This document shows, piece by piece, positions 38,513 through 48,113 of a stretch of 64,000 bases of DNA (its first letter is position 1; every line of letters begins with the position of its first letter). Below the pieces are notes generated by a model. It was given only the letters and a program-made list of their open reading frames with translations, ran no database searches and had not been told where the DNA came from. This DNA comes from Bacteroidota bacterium (lineage in GTDB: Bacteria; Bacteroidota; Ignavibacteria; Kapaibacteriales; HRBIN21): positions 42,501-106,500 of the forward strand of contig JAUQPL010000004.1 in NCBI GenBank assembly GCA_030550395.1, given 5' to 3'. The position numbers were made by a program, and so were the translations under genes.

Positions 38513-40746
38513 TGCAGCCAGTTGTGACAGGGTCTGTGGTTAGTGTAGAGGTGGCGCAGGCTTTGGGATTGACGGCCGAGGAATACGAGCGCATCCTTGA
38601 GCTTCTGGGGCGTCCACCGAACTTCGTTGAGCTGGGGATGTTCGCCGTTATGTGGAGCGAGCATTGTAGCTACAAAAATTCCCTCAAGCTGCTGCGAACG
38701 CTCCCGCGCACGGGTGGACGGGTTCTTTCCGGGAATGAGAATGCAGGGCTTGTGGACATTGGCGGGGGCTATGCCATTGCCTTTAAAATTGAAAGCCACA
38801 ATCACCCTTCGGCCGTTGAACCATATCAGGGTGCCGCGACGGGGGTTGGAGGTATTCTGCGGGATATCTTCACCACGGGAGCGCGGCCTATTGCCGTGTT
38901 AGACTCGCTCCGCTTTGGGGCGCTGGAAGAGCCGCGGACGCGATATCTGATCCGAGGCGTTGTTGGCGGGATCGGCGATTACGGAAATGCCTTCGGAGTC
39001 CCGACCGTCGGTGGCGAGGTGTATTTCCACCCATGCTATACGGATAACCCCCTGGTCAATGCGATGGCGGTGGGGATTGTTCGTTGCGATCGTGTTGTGC
39101 CGGCGGTTGCCCGAGGAGTTGGGAACCCGGTATTCTTGCTGGGGAACAAGACGGGGCGGGATGGTATTCATGGGGCATCGCTTTTGGCATCGCGCACGTT
39201 CAGTGATGGACAGCACGATATGCGTCCATCGGTGCAAGTGGGGGATCCTTTTGCCGAGAAGCTCCTGTTAGAGGCGGTGCTGGAGCTGGTGGAGGCTGGT
39301 ATCGTCGTGGGGATGCAAGACATGGGGGCGGCGGGTATCTGCTGCTCAACCTCAGAGATGAGCGCTCGGGGAGGGGTGGGGATGCGGATTGAATTGGATG
39401 CCGTTCCCTTGCGAGATCCGGACTTAGATGCATACGAAATTCTGCTTTCGGAGTCGCAGGAGCGGATGCTGGTTGTGCTGCAGCGGGGTACGGAGCATAT
39501 CGCCGAGGCAATTTGCCGTAAGTGGGAGATTGGATTCGCTCGGATTGGGGAGGTGACCGACGATGGGATACTGCGCTATTACCATCGGGGGCAGTTGGTT
39601 GCAGAGCTTCCGGCATGGACGTTGGTGGCAGGGGAGGGGGCACCGCAGTATGAGCGTGAGGCTCGGGAGCCTGCGTATCTGCAGCAGGTTCGGTCCATTG
39701 TGCCGGAAGAATTGCCGGAGCCGGTTTCACCACAAGAAGCCTTCTGGCTCCTTTTGCAAAGTCCGAATATCGCCAGCAAACGCTGGGTGTTCGAACAGTA
39801 CGACTACCAAGTGCAGACCAATACTGTCTTAGTCCCTGGAGCCGCAGACGCTGCCGTCCTCCGGTTGCGCGAGTTGCCCGGACGAGGCATTGCATTGAGT
39901 GTGGATGGGAACAGCCGCTATGTTTATCTCAATCCATATCGGGGTGCCGCCATTGCTGTGGCAGAGGCTGCTCGCAATGTTGCCTGCGTTGGTGCAGAAC
40001 CCGTTGCCGTGACGAATTGCCTCAATTTTGGCGACCCCTATGATCCGGAGATCTTCTGGCAGTTTCGGGAGGCAATCCGTGGTATGAGGGATGCTTGCTC
40101 GGTGTTGGGTACGCCGGTGACAGGCGGGAATGTAAGCTTTTACAACGAATCTCCGCGCTACACGGTCTATCCTACCCCGGTCATTGGGATGCTGGGGCTC
40201 ATTGAGGATGTGAGCACCGTTGTGGGAATGGGGTTTCGGGCTGAAGGGGATATCATCCTCCTTGTCGGTCCCCAGCGGGCAGAGTTAGGGGGCTCGGAAT
40301 ACCTTTGGCTCTTCCATGGGTTGGTGGCTGGGGATGCCCCGAGCTTGGACTTGGAGGAAGAGCGGCGTCTGCAGCAGTTTCTCTTGACAGCAATCCGCCG
40401 TGGTTGGGTCCATTCTGCCCATGATTGCGCTGAAGGAGGACTTGCTATTTGCCTGGCCGAGAAAGCAATCGCTTCGGAGGGGGAGCTCGGGGCCGATGTG
40501 GTCTTTCCCTGGGAGCTGAAAGCTGCTCACCTGTTCGGGGAGGCGCAAACGCGCGTGCTTCTTAGCGTTTCCCCGAGACATTACGGCGATGTTCAGCGGT
40601 TGGGCCAGGAGCTGAGTTTGCCGTGTGTGGAGCTGGGGCGAGTTGTCCGTAGCCATTTCTGCATTCAGGGGGTTGTACGGACAACGGTAGCGGAGCTGCG
40701 TCACTGCTACGAGCATGCGCTCCCAGCTGTGGTGGAAGCCCTATGA
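38512..40746 (+). CDS. purL: Phosphoribosylformylglycinamidine synthase subunit PurL
   Basis: [57 protein letters not shown]. Confidence 0.96.
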   Translation: MQPVVTGSVVSVEVAQALGLTAEEYERILELLGRPPNFVELGMFAVMWSEHCSYKNSLKLLRTLPRTGGRVLSGNENAGLVDIGGGYAIAFKIESHNHPSAVEPYQGAATGVGGILRDIFTTGARPIAVLDSLRFGALEEPRTRYLIRGVVGGIGDYGNAFGVPTVGGEVYFHPCYTDNPLVNAMAVGIVRCDRVVPAVARGVGNPVFLLGNKTGRDGIHGASLLASRTFSDGQHDMRPSVQVGDPFAEKLLLEAVLELVEAGIVVGMQDMGAAGICCSTSEMSARGGVGMRIELDAVPLRDPDLDAYEILLSESQERMLVVLQRGTEHIAEAICRKWEIGFARIGEVTDDGILRYYHRGQLVAELPAWTLVAGEGAPQYEREAREPAYLQQVRSIVPEELPEPVSPQEAFWLLLQSPNIASKRWVFEQYDYQVQTNTVLVPGAADAAVLRLRELPGRGIALSVDGNSRYVYLNPYRGAAIAVAEAARNVACVGAEPVAVTNCLNFGDPYDPEIFWQFREAIRGMRDACSVLGTPVTGGNVSFYNESPRYTVYPTPVIGMLGLIEDVSTVVGMGFRAEGDIILLVGPQRAELGGSEYLWLFHGLVAGDAPSLDLEEERRLQQFLLTAIRRGWVHSAHDCAEGGLAICLAEKAIASEGELGADVVFPWELKAAHLFGEAQTRVLLSVSPRHYGDVQRLGQELSLPCVELGRVVRSHFCIQGVVRTTVAELRHCYEHALPAVVEAL

Positions 40747-41429
40747 GTGAACCCGTGCTGATCGCTTTGACGGGGCCGCCGGGTAGTGGGAAGTCTACCG
40801 TTGCTCACCTCCTACGCCAGCAAGGCTTTCTTGTGTTAGAGGCCGATGTCGTGGCGCAAGAGCTTATGCAGTCCGATCCCCTACTCCGGCGACATTTGCG
40901 GGAATACTTCGGAGAGGAGCTCTTTGACGCGGAAGGGCGCTTGCGTCCCTCCGTCCTTGCTGAACGGATCTTCGGTCCGACGGCGGAGCACCGGAGGGGG
41001 CGAGAGTTCGTTGAAACATTGGTCCACCCACGGGTACTCAATGTCCTTGCAGAGCAGATTCAAGAGGCTGCGGCAGCGGGGATAAGCCCCATCGTGGTTG
41101 AGACTGCTCTCCTATACGAGACAGGGCTTGAGGAGGCATTTGACTACGTCATCACCATTGATGCTGCTGAAGCGCAACGCCATGACCGGCTTCGTCAGCG
41201 TGGTTGGACGGAGCAACAGATCCGGGAGCGAGAAGCTGCTCAACTTTCTGCTCGTTTTAAGCGACTCCATGCGGATATCGTGCTTAACAATGATGGCACG
41301 ATGGAGGAGCTTCGGGAGAGTGTGACGTTTTTGGCAGAGCTGTTACGCACGCTTCCTCCACGCACCATGCAGGTACCCTTTGCTCCTTTAGGGATGTCTT
41401 CCGGTCCAGCCAGTGGAGATGCGGTCTGA
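40743..41429 (+). CDS. coaE: Dephospho-CoA kinase
   Basis: [41 protein letters not shown]. Confidence 0.9.
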   Translation: MSEPVLIALTGPPGSGKSTVAHLLRQQGFLVLEADVVAQELMQSDPLLRRHLREYFGEELFDAEGRLRPSVLAERIFGPTAEHRRGREFVETLVHPRVLNVLAEQIQEAAAAGISPIVVETALLYETGLEEAFDYVITIDAAEAQRHDRLRQRGWTEQQIREREAAQLSARFKRLHADIVLNNDGTMEELRESVTFLAELLRTLPPRTMQVPFAPLGMSSGPASGDAV

Positions 41430-41874
41430 GGTTGTCGGTTCGGTGGCAGAGCTTACAGTGCGCGTCACTCCGGAAATGGTGGCGATGTTGGATGGATGGC
41501 TCGTCCATCCGGTCTGTTCCACGTTTTGGTTAGCCTATTATGCGGAGGTAGCTGCGCGGCGGGCTATAGAGCCATTTTTGGAGGATGGGGAAAATGCTGT
41601 CGGGGCAGAACTTTCCTTGCGCCATGAGGGGATGGCGCCGGTGGGTTCCTCGCTCCGAGTACGTGCTGTAGTGACCGAGTCCAAGGGGAACCGCGTGGAG
41701 TGTGCCGTGGAAATCTTTCTGGGGAAGCGGCGCATTGCCGTCGGACGGCAGTTGCAAGTAGCACTGCCCCATGAGGTTATCCGGCGCCGTGTCCGTGATG
41801 CTTACACCGAGCAGGGACTGCCGCCCCCGAGAGAGCATCCGAATGTTCGCATTACTGGCTCTGAACCCCCATGA
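41413..41874 (+). CDS. Thioesterase (FlK-like hotdog fold)
   Basis: STFWLAYYAEVAARRAIEPFLEDGENAVGAELSLRHEGMAPVGSSLRVRAVV. Confidence 0.7.
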   Translation: MEMRSEVVGSVAELTVRVTPEMVAMLDGWLVHPVCSTFWLAYYAEVAARRAIEPFLEDGENAVGAELSLRHEGMAPVGSSLRVRAVVTESKGNRVECAVEIFLGKRRIAVGRQLQVALPHEVIRRRVRDAYTEQGLPPPREHPNVRITGSEPP

Positions 41875-42554
41875 AGGTTGAGCTTCGGGATGTCAGTGTT
41901 TTCTACCCTACCGCCTTCGTCCCCGCACTGTCGCATGTCAGCCTGACTGTTCCCGGGGGTGCTCTCGCTTTGGTAACGGGACCGACCGGTGCGGGGAAGA
42001 CGACACTTCTGCGCTTGATTTACCGAGAAATCCTCCCGCAGTCGGGTACAGTGTGGCTGGATGGTCTCAACCTTGCAGCATTGCCCTTCCGAGAACTCCA
42101 GCGCCTTCGCCGGCAAATGGGGATTGTTTTCCAAGATATCCGCCTGATACCTTGGGAGACTGCCTACGCGAATGTCCTTCTCCCGTTGCTGTGTCGTGGC
42201 GTTCCTTACCGGCAAGCGCGGAATACTGTGTTGGAGCTTTTCGCGGAGCTGGGGATTAGCTATGTACGGCACGCACGTCCGGATTCACTCTCGGGTGGAG
42301 AACAACAATTGGTTGCGCTTGCCCGCGCCTTGGTGTGTGCGTCACGGCTCCTCTTGGCGGATGAGCCGACGGGGAATGTAGAACCTGCCACAACGGAGCT
42401 TGTTGCTCGCCTCTTGCGCCGTGCCCATGCCCGGGGGCTCACTGTCATTGTGGCAACGCATAGCGCCGAGCTCATCGCTCACTTTCCCGATGCCGTCCGC
42501 ATTGAGCTGAGGGATGGGCAACTCTGCACGCCGACCTCGGCTACGGTGGGATAG
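41871..42554 (+). CDS. FtsE-like ABC transporter ATP-binding protein
   Basis: GPTGAGKTTLLRLIYREI, MGIVFQDIRLI, LSGGEQQLVALARAL, LLADEPTGNVEP. Confidence 0.85.
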   Translation: MKVELRDVSVFYPTAFVPALSHVSLTVPGGALALVTGPTGAGKTTLLRLIYREILPQSGTVWLDGLNLAALPFRELQRLRRQMGIVFQDIRLIPWETAYANVLLPLLCRGVPYRQARNTVLELFAELGISYVRHARPDSLSGGEQQLVALARALVCASRLLLADEPTGNVEPATTELVARLLRRAHARGLTVIVATHSAELIAHFPDAVRIELRDGQLCTPTSATVG

Positions 42555-43836
42555 TGGAGCCTTGGCGGAGGAGCACCCTGAGTTCTACACGCCGATTTTG
42601 GCGTCGTGCCTCTGCTGACCGTCCAGCCACGGCGGGTCGCCGACTGCCATAGCCGACAATCTGAAGGGATTCGCCTCGGATTCCCCGCTGCAAGAGCTCG
42701 GTTGCGACTTCTTCAGCACGTTGGCGGGAAAGCCACTCGTTGTATTGCTCAGAACCGATGTCATCGGTGTGTCCTTCAATCACGACGGTACTAATTCGCT
42801 CTGGCGGGAGTTCCTTGAGAAACTCAGCAAGGCGTTGCCGTTCATGGGTGCGAAGCTTCCACTGGTTGAAGGCAAACAGGAGGCGAAGCGTGCGCACGGA
42901 CGAGGCTGCCTCGGTGGTGGGGAATGGACGCAGGGAGTCGGCTAGGCATACGACATAGATTCCTGGTCGGAGGGTCAGGGGATCGGTGGAGACGATGTAG
43001 GCTGTGTCCCCCTGTGGGGTAAGGCTGATGCTGGCTTCATCCCCGGAAGTGTTGATGTCGGCTCCCAAGTTCATGGGCGGGCTCCACCGTTTCCACGTGT
43101 CGTCGAGTCGGCGGCTTACGAACAGGTCCATTCCTCCGAACCCTTTGTGCCCGGTGGAGAAAAAGTACAGCGTCCGTCCATCAGGGGCTAAGAAGGGCGA
43201 GCCTTCCGTGCCGGCAGTGTTGAGAGTGCTGCCCATGTTTTCAGGTTCGGTCCATTGGCCGCTGAGGGAGTCGTGGAACGAGACGTAGAGGTCTAAGGAG
43301 CCATAGGAGTCCAAGCGTTGAAGGCTTAGAATTAGCACTCGGCGGTCCGGAGACCAGGTGGCGTAGTAGTGCTGTGAGAGGTTGTAGAAATTGCGGATGC
43401 GCAAAGGCTCAGGGAAGCTCCAGCTGGAATCAGCCCATCGGGTGATGGAGAACCCTGGCTGCTTGCTTCCATCGGGACGGTAGATGCCAAAGACAAGGGC
43501 TTCCGTGCCGTCGGGACTGAGGGCACAGAGGACGTCGCTTCCTGGGGTGTTCAGAGGAGGCCCCAGGTTCCGCAGTTCTGACCAGCTTCCGTCGGGAAGA
43601 CGTTCAGCGTACCAGATTTCATCAGGGTCTCTTGTTTTGCCAGTGTTGTTGGGGTGGTGCTTTCGGTCTACGTAGAGCCGTTTCCCGTCTGGCGACAGCA
43701 GCGGCAGAATTGTCGGCTGATGCTCGTTGAAGTGTTCTGGTAAACGCACCTTACACTGGATGGAGGGTTGTCCCGCCGTGGGCGGAGGCAGAATCAGTCC
43801 AGTAAGCAGGAGTCCACAGAGAGCGCTATGCCACAT
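42541..43836 (-). CDS. OmpA-family protein with PD40 propeller repeats
   Basis: LSPDGKRLYV / LSPDGTEALV / LAPDGRTLYFFS repeats; C-terminal VIEGHTDDIGSEQYNEWLSRQRAEEV...RRVEL. Confidence 0.9.
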   Translation of the reverse strand: MWHSALCGLLLTGLILPPPTAGQPSIQCKVRLPEHFNEHQPTILPLLSPDGKRLYVDRKHHPNNTGKTRDPDEIWYAERLPDGSWSELRNLGPPLNTPGSDVLCALSPDGTEALVFGIYRPDGSKQPGFSITRWADSSWSFPEPLRIRNFYNLSQHYYATWSPDRRVLILSLQRLDSYGSLDLYVSFHDSLSGQWTEPENMGSTLNTAGTEGSPFLAPDGRTLYFFSTGHKGFGGMDLFVSRRLDDTWKRWSPPMNLGADINTSGDEASISLTPQGDTAYIVSTDPLTLRPGIYVVCLADSLRPFPTTEAASSVRTLRLLFAFNQWKLRTHERQRLAEFLKELPPERISTVVIEGHTDDIGSEQYNEWLSRQRAEEVATELLQRGIRGESLQIVGYGSRRPAVAGRSAEARRQNRRVELRVLLRQGSTIPP

Positions 43837-44473
43837 CGGTGTCTCCTGGTATTTCGGAGAAATATTCCCGGAGCACACGCTGGACGAGCCCGGCGGGGAA
43901 GCCGCAGCGTCCTAAGTATCCGGCTACTGCGCGCCATTGCTGAAATCTGTCCTTGTGCTGGAGCAATCGGAGTTTGCGCTCTGCCGCCCGACGCACCTGC
44001 TCTATGATGGCATCCTCGGGCAGCGCCGCGGCGACGACAGCCTTAGCAGTCTCAGGGGCAACTCCACGGCGACGCAATGCTACCAGTAGCTGTTGCGGTG
44101 ACACCGCTTTCCGCTCAATTTGGTGTCGGACAAACGCCTCCGCATAAGCGTAGTCGTCAATGTATCCCTGTTGTGCGAGCTCCTCCAGGACGGAATCAAT
44201 AAGCTCTGCTTCTGCAGGGAAGCGGTGGAGCAGCTTGCGGCGGAGTTCTTCTTGCGAGTGCATCCGTCGAGCTATCAAGCGCAATGCCGTGTGGCGGATA
44301 CTCCACCGCTGACTCTCCCGCCGGAGGGCAGTTATCGTAGAAGGGGAAAGCTCTTGCCCTTTGCGAAGGCCAAAGTCTGTCAGTACCGACAGAGGACACC
44401 GAAGAGCTGTTCCATCCTCCAACAGCACAGTTGCCCAAAGCTCTCCGTGCTGACGCAGATGGAGGATACGCAT
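43826..44473 (-). CDS. RecX-like regulatory protein
   Basis: HTALRLIARRMHSQEELRRKLLHR, LIDSVLEELAQQGYIDDYAYAEAFVRHQI. Confidence 0.85.
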   Translation of the reverse strand: MRILHLRQHGELWATVLLEDGTALRCPLSVLTDFGLRKGQELSPSTITALRRESQRWSIRHTALRLIARRMHSQEELRRKLLHRFPAEAELIDSVLEELAQQGYIDDYAYAEAFVRHQIERKAVSPQQLLVALRRRGVAPETAKAVVAAALPEDAIIEQVRRAAERKLRLLQHKDRFQQWRAVAGYLGRCGFPAGLVQRVLREYFSEIPGDTDVA

Positions 44474-44554
44474 CGTGTGCCCTTTCGAGGCAGACTCCGT
44501 GCCTATTGACGGCACAGCGTGCCGATACGTGCCTTGTGGGCTGCCCTTGGGGGT

Positions 44555-46801
44555 TTATTTGACGAAGAGCATTTCGCGGTAGCTCGGTAGTGGCCAGAGA
44601 GAGTCGGCAACGAGCTGTTCCAACGTATCAGCCACTGGGCGTAGGGCTTCCAGGCTGGGCAGGACACGGTCGCGAATGTAAGCTGCCCGCTCTGCTGCGC
44701 CATTGCTTGGGATGGCACGCAGTGTTTCCTGCAGTTCCGTCAGGCGGGAGTCCAGCTCATCGCTCCATTGGGCAAGTTCACGAAGGAGCCGCTCAGAACT
44801 CTGACACGGTACGCGGAGGGAACGCATCTGGGAGACGGTTTGCCCGACTTCTCGCAAGTACGTCAGAGTTGCCGGGAAGACCATAGTACGGGCAATCCAC
44901 GCAGCGGTCTCAGCTTCAATCAGGCACGTTTTGCTGTATTGTTCGAAGAGAACCTGCTGGCGTGCTTCCAATTCCCGTGTATTCAGCACCCCGTAGCGTG
45001 TGAAAAGTTCGCGGTTCTTCGGTGCGGTCAGGCGCTCGATGGCATCCACGGCGTTTGTCAAGTTCAGTAATCCACGGAGCTGAGCTTCTTTGAGCCACGC
45101 TGGGGAGTAGTTGTCTCCATTGAAGACGATCCGACGGTGTTGCCGGTAGACACGCTGCAGAACCTGGCGGAGGGCTTCCTCCACCGATGCTCCCCGCTCA
45201 AGCCACTGTTCCAGTTCAGTGACCATCTCGTCAATTGCCCATGCCACAATGGTGTTGAGCACGGTTAAGGGGAAGGCGATATTCTGCGAGGCACCTACAG
45301 CACGGAACTCAAACTTGTTGCCTGTAAATGCGAAGGGAGAAGTGCGGTTGCGGTCGCCACTGTGTCGGGGCAGAGGAGGAAGGACCGGAATCCCTAATCC
45401 CAACAGACCTTCCCATCGCCGTTGGTGCCGGCGGGTGTCTTTCCCCAAGCGCTCAAAAATTTCCGTAAGCTGCTCGCCTAAGAAAACAGAGATAACGGCA
45501 GGCGGAGCCTCATGCCCACCGAGTCGGTAATCGTTTCCTGCTGAGGCAACACTGATGCGGAGCAAATCCTGGTGCTCGTCCACCGCTTTCAGGACAGCAG
45601 CGCAGAAGAACAGAAAGAGCATGTTTTCGTGCGGCGTCTCGCCAGGGTCTAGGAGGTTCATGCCGGTGTCTGTGGCTAATGACCAATTTGTGTGTTTCCC
45701 ACTCCCGTTGAGTCCGGCGAAGGGCTTTTCGTGGAGCAGGCAGACCATTCCGTATTTGCGGGCAGTATTGCGCAGGACCTGCATGATGAGCTGCTGATGG
45801 TCTGCCGAAATGTTACAGTGCTCGTAGAGTGGGGCAATCTCGTATTGCCCTGGGGCAACCTCGTTGTGGCGGGTCTTGACCGGCACACCGATTTTGTAAA
45901 GCTGGTAGTCCACATCGCTCATGAAGCTGAGCACGCGCTCGGGGATGGAGCCGAAGTAGTGGTCTTGCAACTCTTGCCCTCTTGGCGGACGTGCTCCGAA
46001 GAGGGTGCGTCCACAGAGGAAGAGGTCAGGACGTCGGAAGAAGAACTCCTCGTCGATGAGGAAGTACTCTTGCTCAGCGCCGGCGGTGGCGTAGACTTTC
46101 GTTATTCGGGTATCGCCGAAGAGGCGGAGCACACGGAGTGCTTGCCGATTAAGGGCTTCTACGGAACGGAGGAGCGGGATTTTGTAATCCAGAGCGTCAC
46201 CCGTCCATGAAGCAAAGACGCTGGGAATGCAAAGTGTAGCTCCATTGGGATGCTCCATGATGAAGGCCGGCGAGGTCGGATCCCACGCCGTATATCCCCG
46301 GGCTTCAAAAGTCTCCCGCAATCCACCGCTGGGGAAGGAGGAAGCATCGGGCTCGCCTTGGATGAGATCCTTGCCGGAAAATTCGGCGATAGCGCCACCC
46401 CCAGCATTCGGGATAATGAAACTTTCGTGCTTCTCGGCAGTGCTGCCTGTCAACGGCTGGAACCAGTGAGCATAGTGTGTTGCCCCCCGTTCCAGTGCCC
46501 ACTCCTTCATTGCCAATGCGACGGTATCGGCAATGGAGGGGTCTAAGGGACGCCCTTCGTGAATCGTCGCCAGGAGGGAACGGAAAACAGGTTTGGAGAG
46601 GCGCTGTTGCATCAGCTCAATTGTGAAGACATTCTGGGCGAAGATCTCCTCTACAGGGACGGCAGGCTGCGTCGGCGCTCCCACAGGGACGCTAGGCTGT
46701 CTTGGCGTTCCATTGAGACGCCAGTTCTTTGCTGCTGCGATGACATCGTAGTCATGAGTCGGAGTTGCCATGGCAGAGACCGATGGTTGTGAGACATCCA
46801 C
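44555..46801 (-). CDS. glnN: Glutamine synthetase type III
   Basis: 748 aa; THYAHWFQPLTGSTAEKHESFI, NGSGKHTNWSLAT, RNRTSPFAFTGNKFEFRAVGASQNIAFP. Confidence 0.95.
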   Translation of the reverse strand: MDVSQPSVSAMATPTHDYDVIAAAKNWRLNGTPRQPSVPVGAPTQPAVPVEEIFAQNVFTIELMQQRLSKPVFRSLLATIHEGRPLDPSIADTVALAMKEWALERGATHYAHWFQPLTGSTAEKHESFIIPNAGGGAIAEFSGKDLIQGEPDASSFPSGGLRETFEARGYTAWDPTSPAFIMEHPNGATLCIPSVFASWTGDALDYKIPLLRSVEALNRQALRVLRLFGDTRITKVYATAGAEQEYFLIDEEFFFRRPDLFLCGRTLFGARPPRGQELQDHYFGSIPERVLSFMSDVDYQLYKIGVPVKTRHNEVAPGQYEIAPLYEHCNISADHQQLIMQVLRNTARKYGMVCLLHEKPFAGLNGSGKHTNWSLATDTGMNLLDPGETPHENMLFLFFCAAVLKAVDEHQDLLRISVASAGNDYRLGGHEAPPAVISVFLGEQLTEIFERLGKDTRRHQRRWEGLLGLGIPVLPPLPRHSGDRNRTSPFAFTGNKFEFRAVGASQNIAFPLTVLNTIVAWAIDEMVTELEQWLERGASVEEALRQVLQRVYRQHRRIVFNGDNYSPAWLKEAQLRGLLNLTNAVDAIERLTAPKNRELFTRYGVLNTRELEARQQVLFEQYSKTCLIEAETAAWIARTMVFPATLTYLREVGQTVSQMRSLRVPCQSSERLLRELAQWSDELDSRLTELQETLRAIPSNGAAERAAYIRDRVLPSLEALRPVADTLEQLVADSLWPLPSYREMLFVK
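46653..46712 (-). repeat. 30-bp imperfect tandem duplication inside the GSIII N-terminus
   Basis: acagggacggcaggctgcgtcggcgctccc followed by acagggacgctaggctgtcttggcgttcca (23/30 identical); encodes GTPRQPSVPV-GAPTQPAVPV. Confidence 0.8.
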
Positions 46802-47265
46802 TAGCGAATTGGGAAGGCAAAGCTTTCCACATGCGTAGACAGCACCAGGCTAGTCAGCGTACGACGTACACCGGGCCAGCGTTGGATTTCCGCAAGGAGC
46901 TGTTCCAGAGAGGCGGTGTCGTAAGTGCGCACTTTGAGCAAGTGCGAGGCTTCACCTGTGATGGCGTGACACTCTAGGATTTCGGGACGCCGCTTACAGC
47001 GAGCCAGAAATTCGGCGTAGTGGACGCTGGATTCTACGAACACGAAGACGAAAGCTGCAATATCGTAGCCAAAGGCTTTGGGATTGAGCTTCGTGAAGTA
47101 GCCTTGAATAACCCCTTCTGCCTCCAACCGCCGAATGTGTTCCCGAACGGCAGGGACGGAAAGCCCAACTTGCCTAGCAATTTCCCGTAGGGGAAGTCGG
47201 GCGTCCCGTTGGAGCAATGCGCAAATGCGGCGGTCTACTTCCTTTACTTCCGGCAACTTTTTCAC
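46801..47265 (-). CDS. Lrp/AsnC-family transcriptional regulator
   Basis: DRRICALLQRDARLPLREIARQVGLSVPAVREHIRRLEAEGVIQGY; GTG start. Confidence 0.93.
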   Translation of the reverse strand: MKKLPEVKEVDRRICALLQRDARLPLREIARQVGLSVPAVREHIRRLEAEGVIQGYFTKLNPKAFGYDIAAFVFVFVESSVHYAEFLARCKRRPEILECHAITGEASHLLKVRTYDTASLEQLLAEIQRWPGVRRTLTSLVLSTHVESFAFPIR

Positions 47266-47299
47266 GACGAAATCTTACAAAAAGCAAACAAACTGGCTG

Positions 47300-47307
47300 C
47301 AAACTTA
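47300..47307 (-). promoter_or_regulatory. TAnnTTTG promoter motif, TAAGTTTG
   Basis: 35 nt upstream of the lrp start, minus strand. Confidence 0.45.
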
Positions 47308-47866
47308 CGACATTTTGAGAACTAGGCGCTCTTGTGTTCGCTTTGATAAGCGCACTAAAGCTACTTGATCCTACTGGAAAGTTGCGGTCGCAGTGCAGCG
47401 GTAAAAGCATGCATCGGTGCCCGTGTGGAAGCCGTGGCGGCGCCGGTTTCGGTAGGAGAGCCGGGAAAAGAGAGTGTTTATGGGTCTCACAAAGCCGGTA
47501 AGGTGCACAATTGCGTGTGCCTGTGGATGTTTATGGGCATAGTTGCCACGATATTTGCAGCGCTGGTGTAGGGCTCCCCACCGAGCGTGGCGAGGATTTG
47601 TCAAGCAAAGGCATTCGGTGGGCTCATTGCATGTGTGACAGAAAGAAGTTCTGCGTTTTATTGGGCGGAGCAGCAGATCCGGGGGTGCTGACTGCATGTA
47701 GTAGGCAGCATGAAGAGCGAAGCTCCTCTTGTCAGATTGCCCACCGTTTGGGACAGCGTCGTGTGTCCGTTTGCGATATCACCTCCAGGCAGGTTCAGCA
47801 GTTATGCTTGCGGCTTTGCGGGCATGGGGTGGTTCTGAGGAGATCCCCAGCGTGTGGGTCTATAGA

Positions 47867-47894
47867 AGTTGGCGCCCCTTTCGGGACGCCAACT
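47867..47894. other. Strong inverted repeat (12-bp stem, one mismatch)
   Basis: AGTTGGCGCCCC-TTTC-GGGACGCCAACT in the polA-lrp gap. Confidence 0.75.
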
Positions 47895-48113
47895 CGTGAG
47901 GGTGGGGAAAGGTGGGGGAGCTGGTGCTCGGGAGTACCCCGTTGGATACGGGACGTACCAACATCCCAGAGCAAAATTGCAGAGAAGTCCCAGCGCACTT
48001 CAAGAGAGCATTTTACGAAACGCCTCCTGCAGCAATCAGCGGTAGCTTTAGACAAATGAGCGGGATGGACGAGCCCCGAGAGAGATTCTGACTGAAGGAA
48101 GGGGGAGCAGTCT

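Noticed and set aside
39200-39895. 231-aa minus-strand ORF inside purL
   Set aside because: Antisense Pro-rich shadow of purL.
47511-48059. 182-aa plus-strand ORF in the polA-lrp gap
   Set aside because: Cys/Arg/Ser-rich with no recognisable family; considered but not strong enough to call as CDS. The gap itself is reported as a finding.
47266-48113. RNase P RNA, tmRNA or SRP RNA in the polA-lrp gap
   Set aside because: Looked for GAGGAAAGTCC, tmRNA tRNA-like ends and the GGAAGGAAGCA SRP loop on both strands and did not find them; left as unknown.
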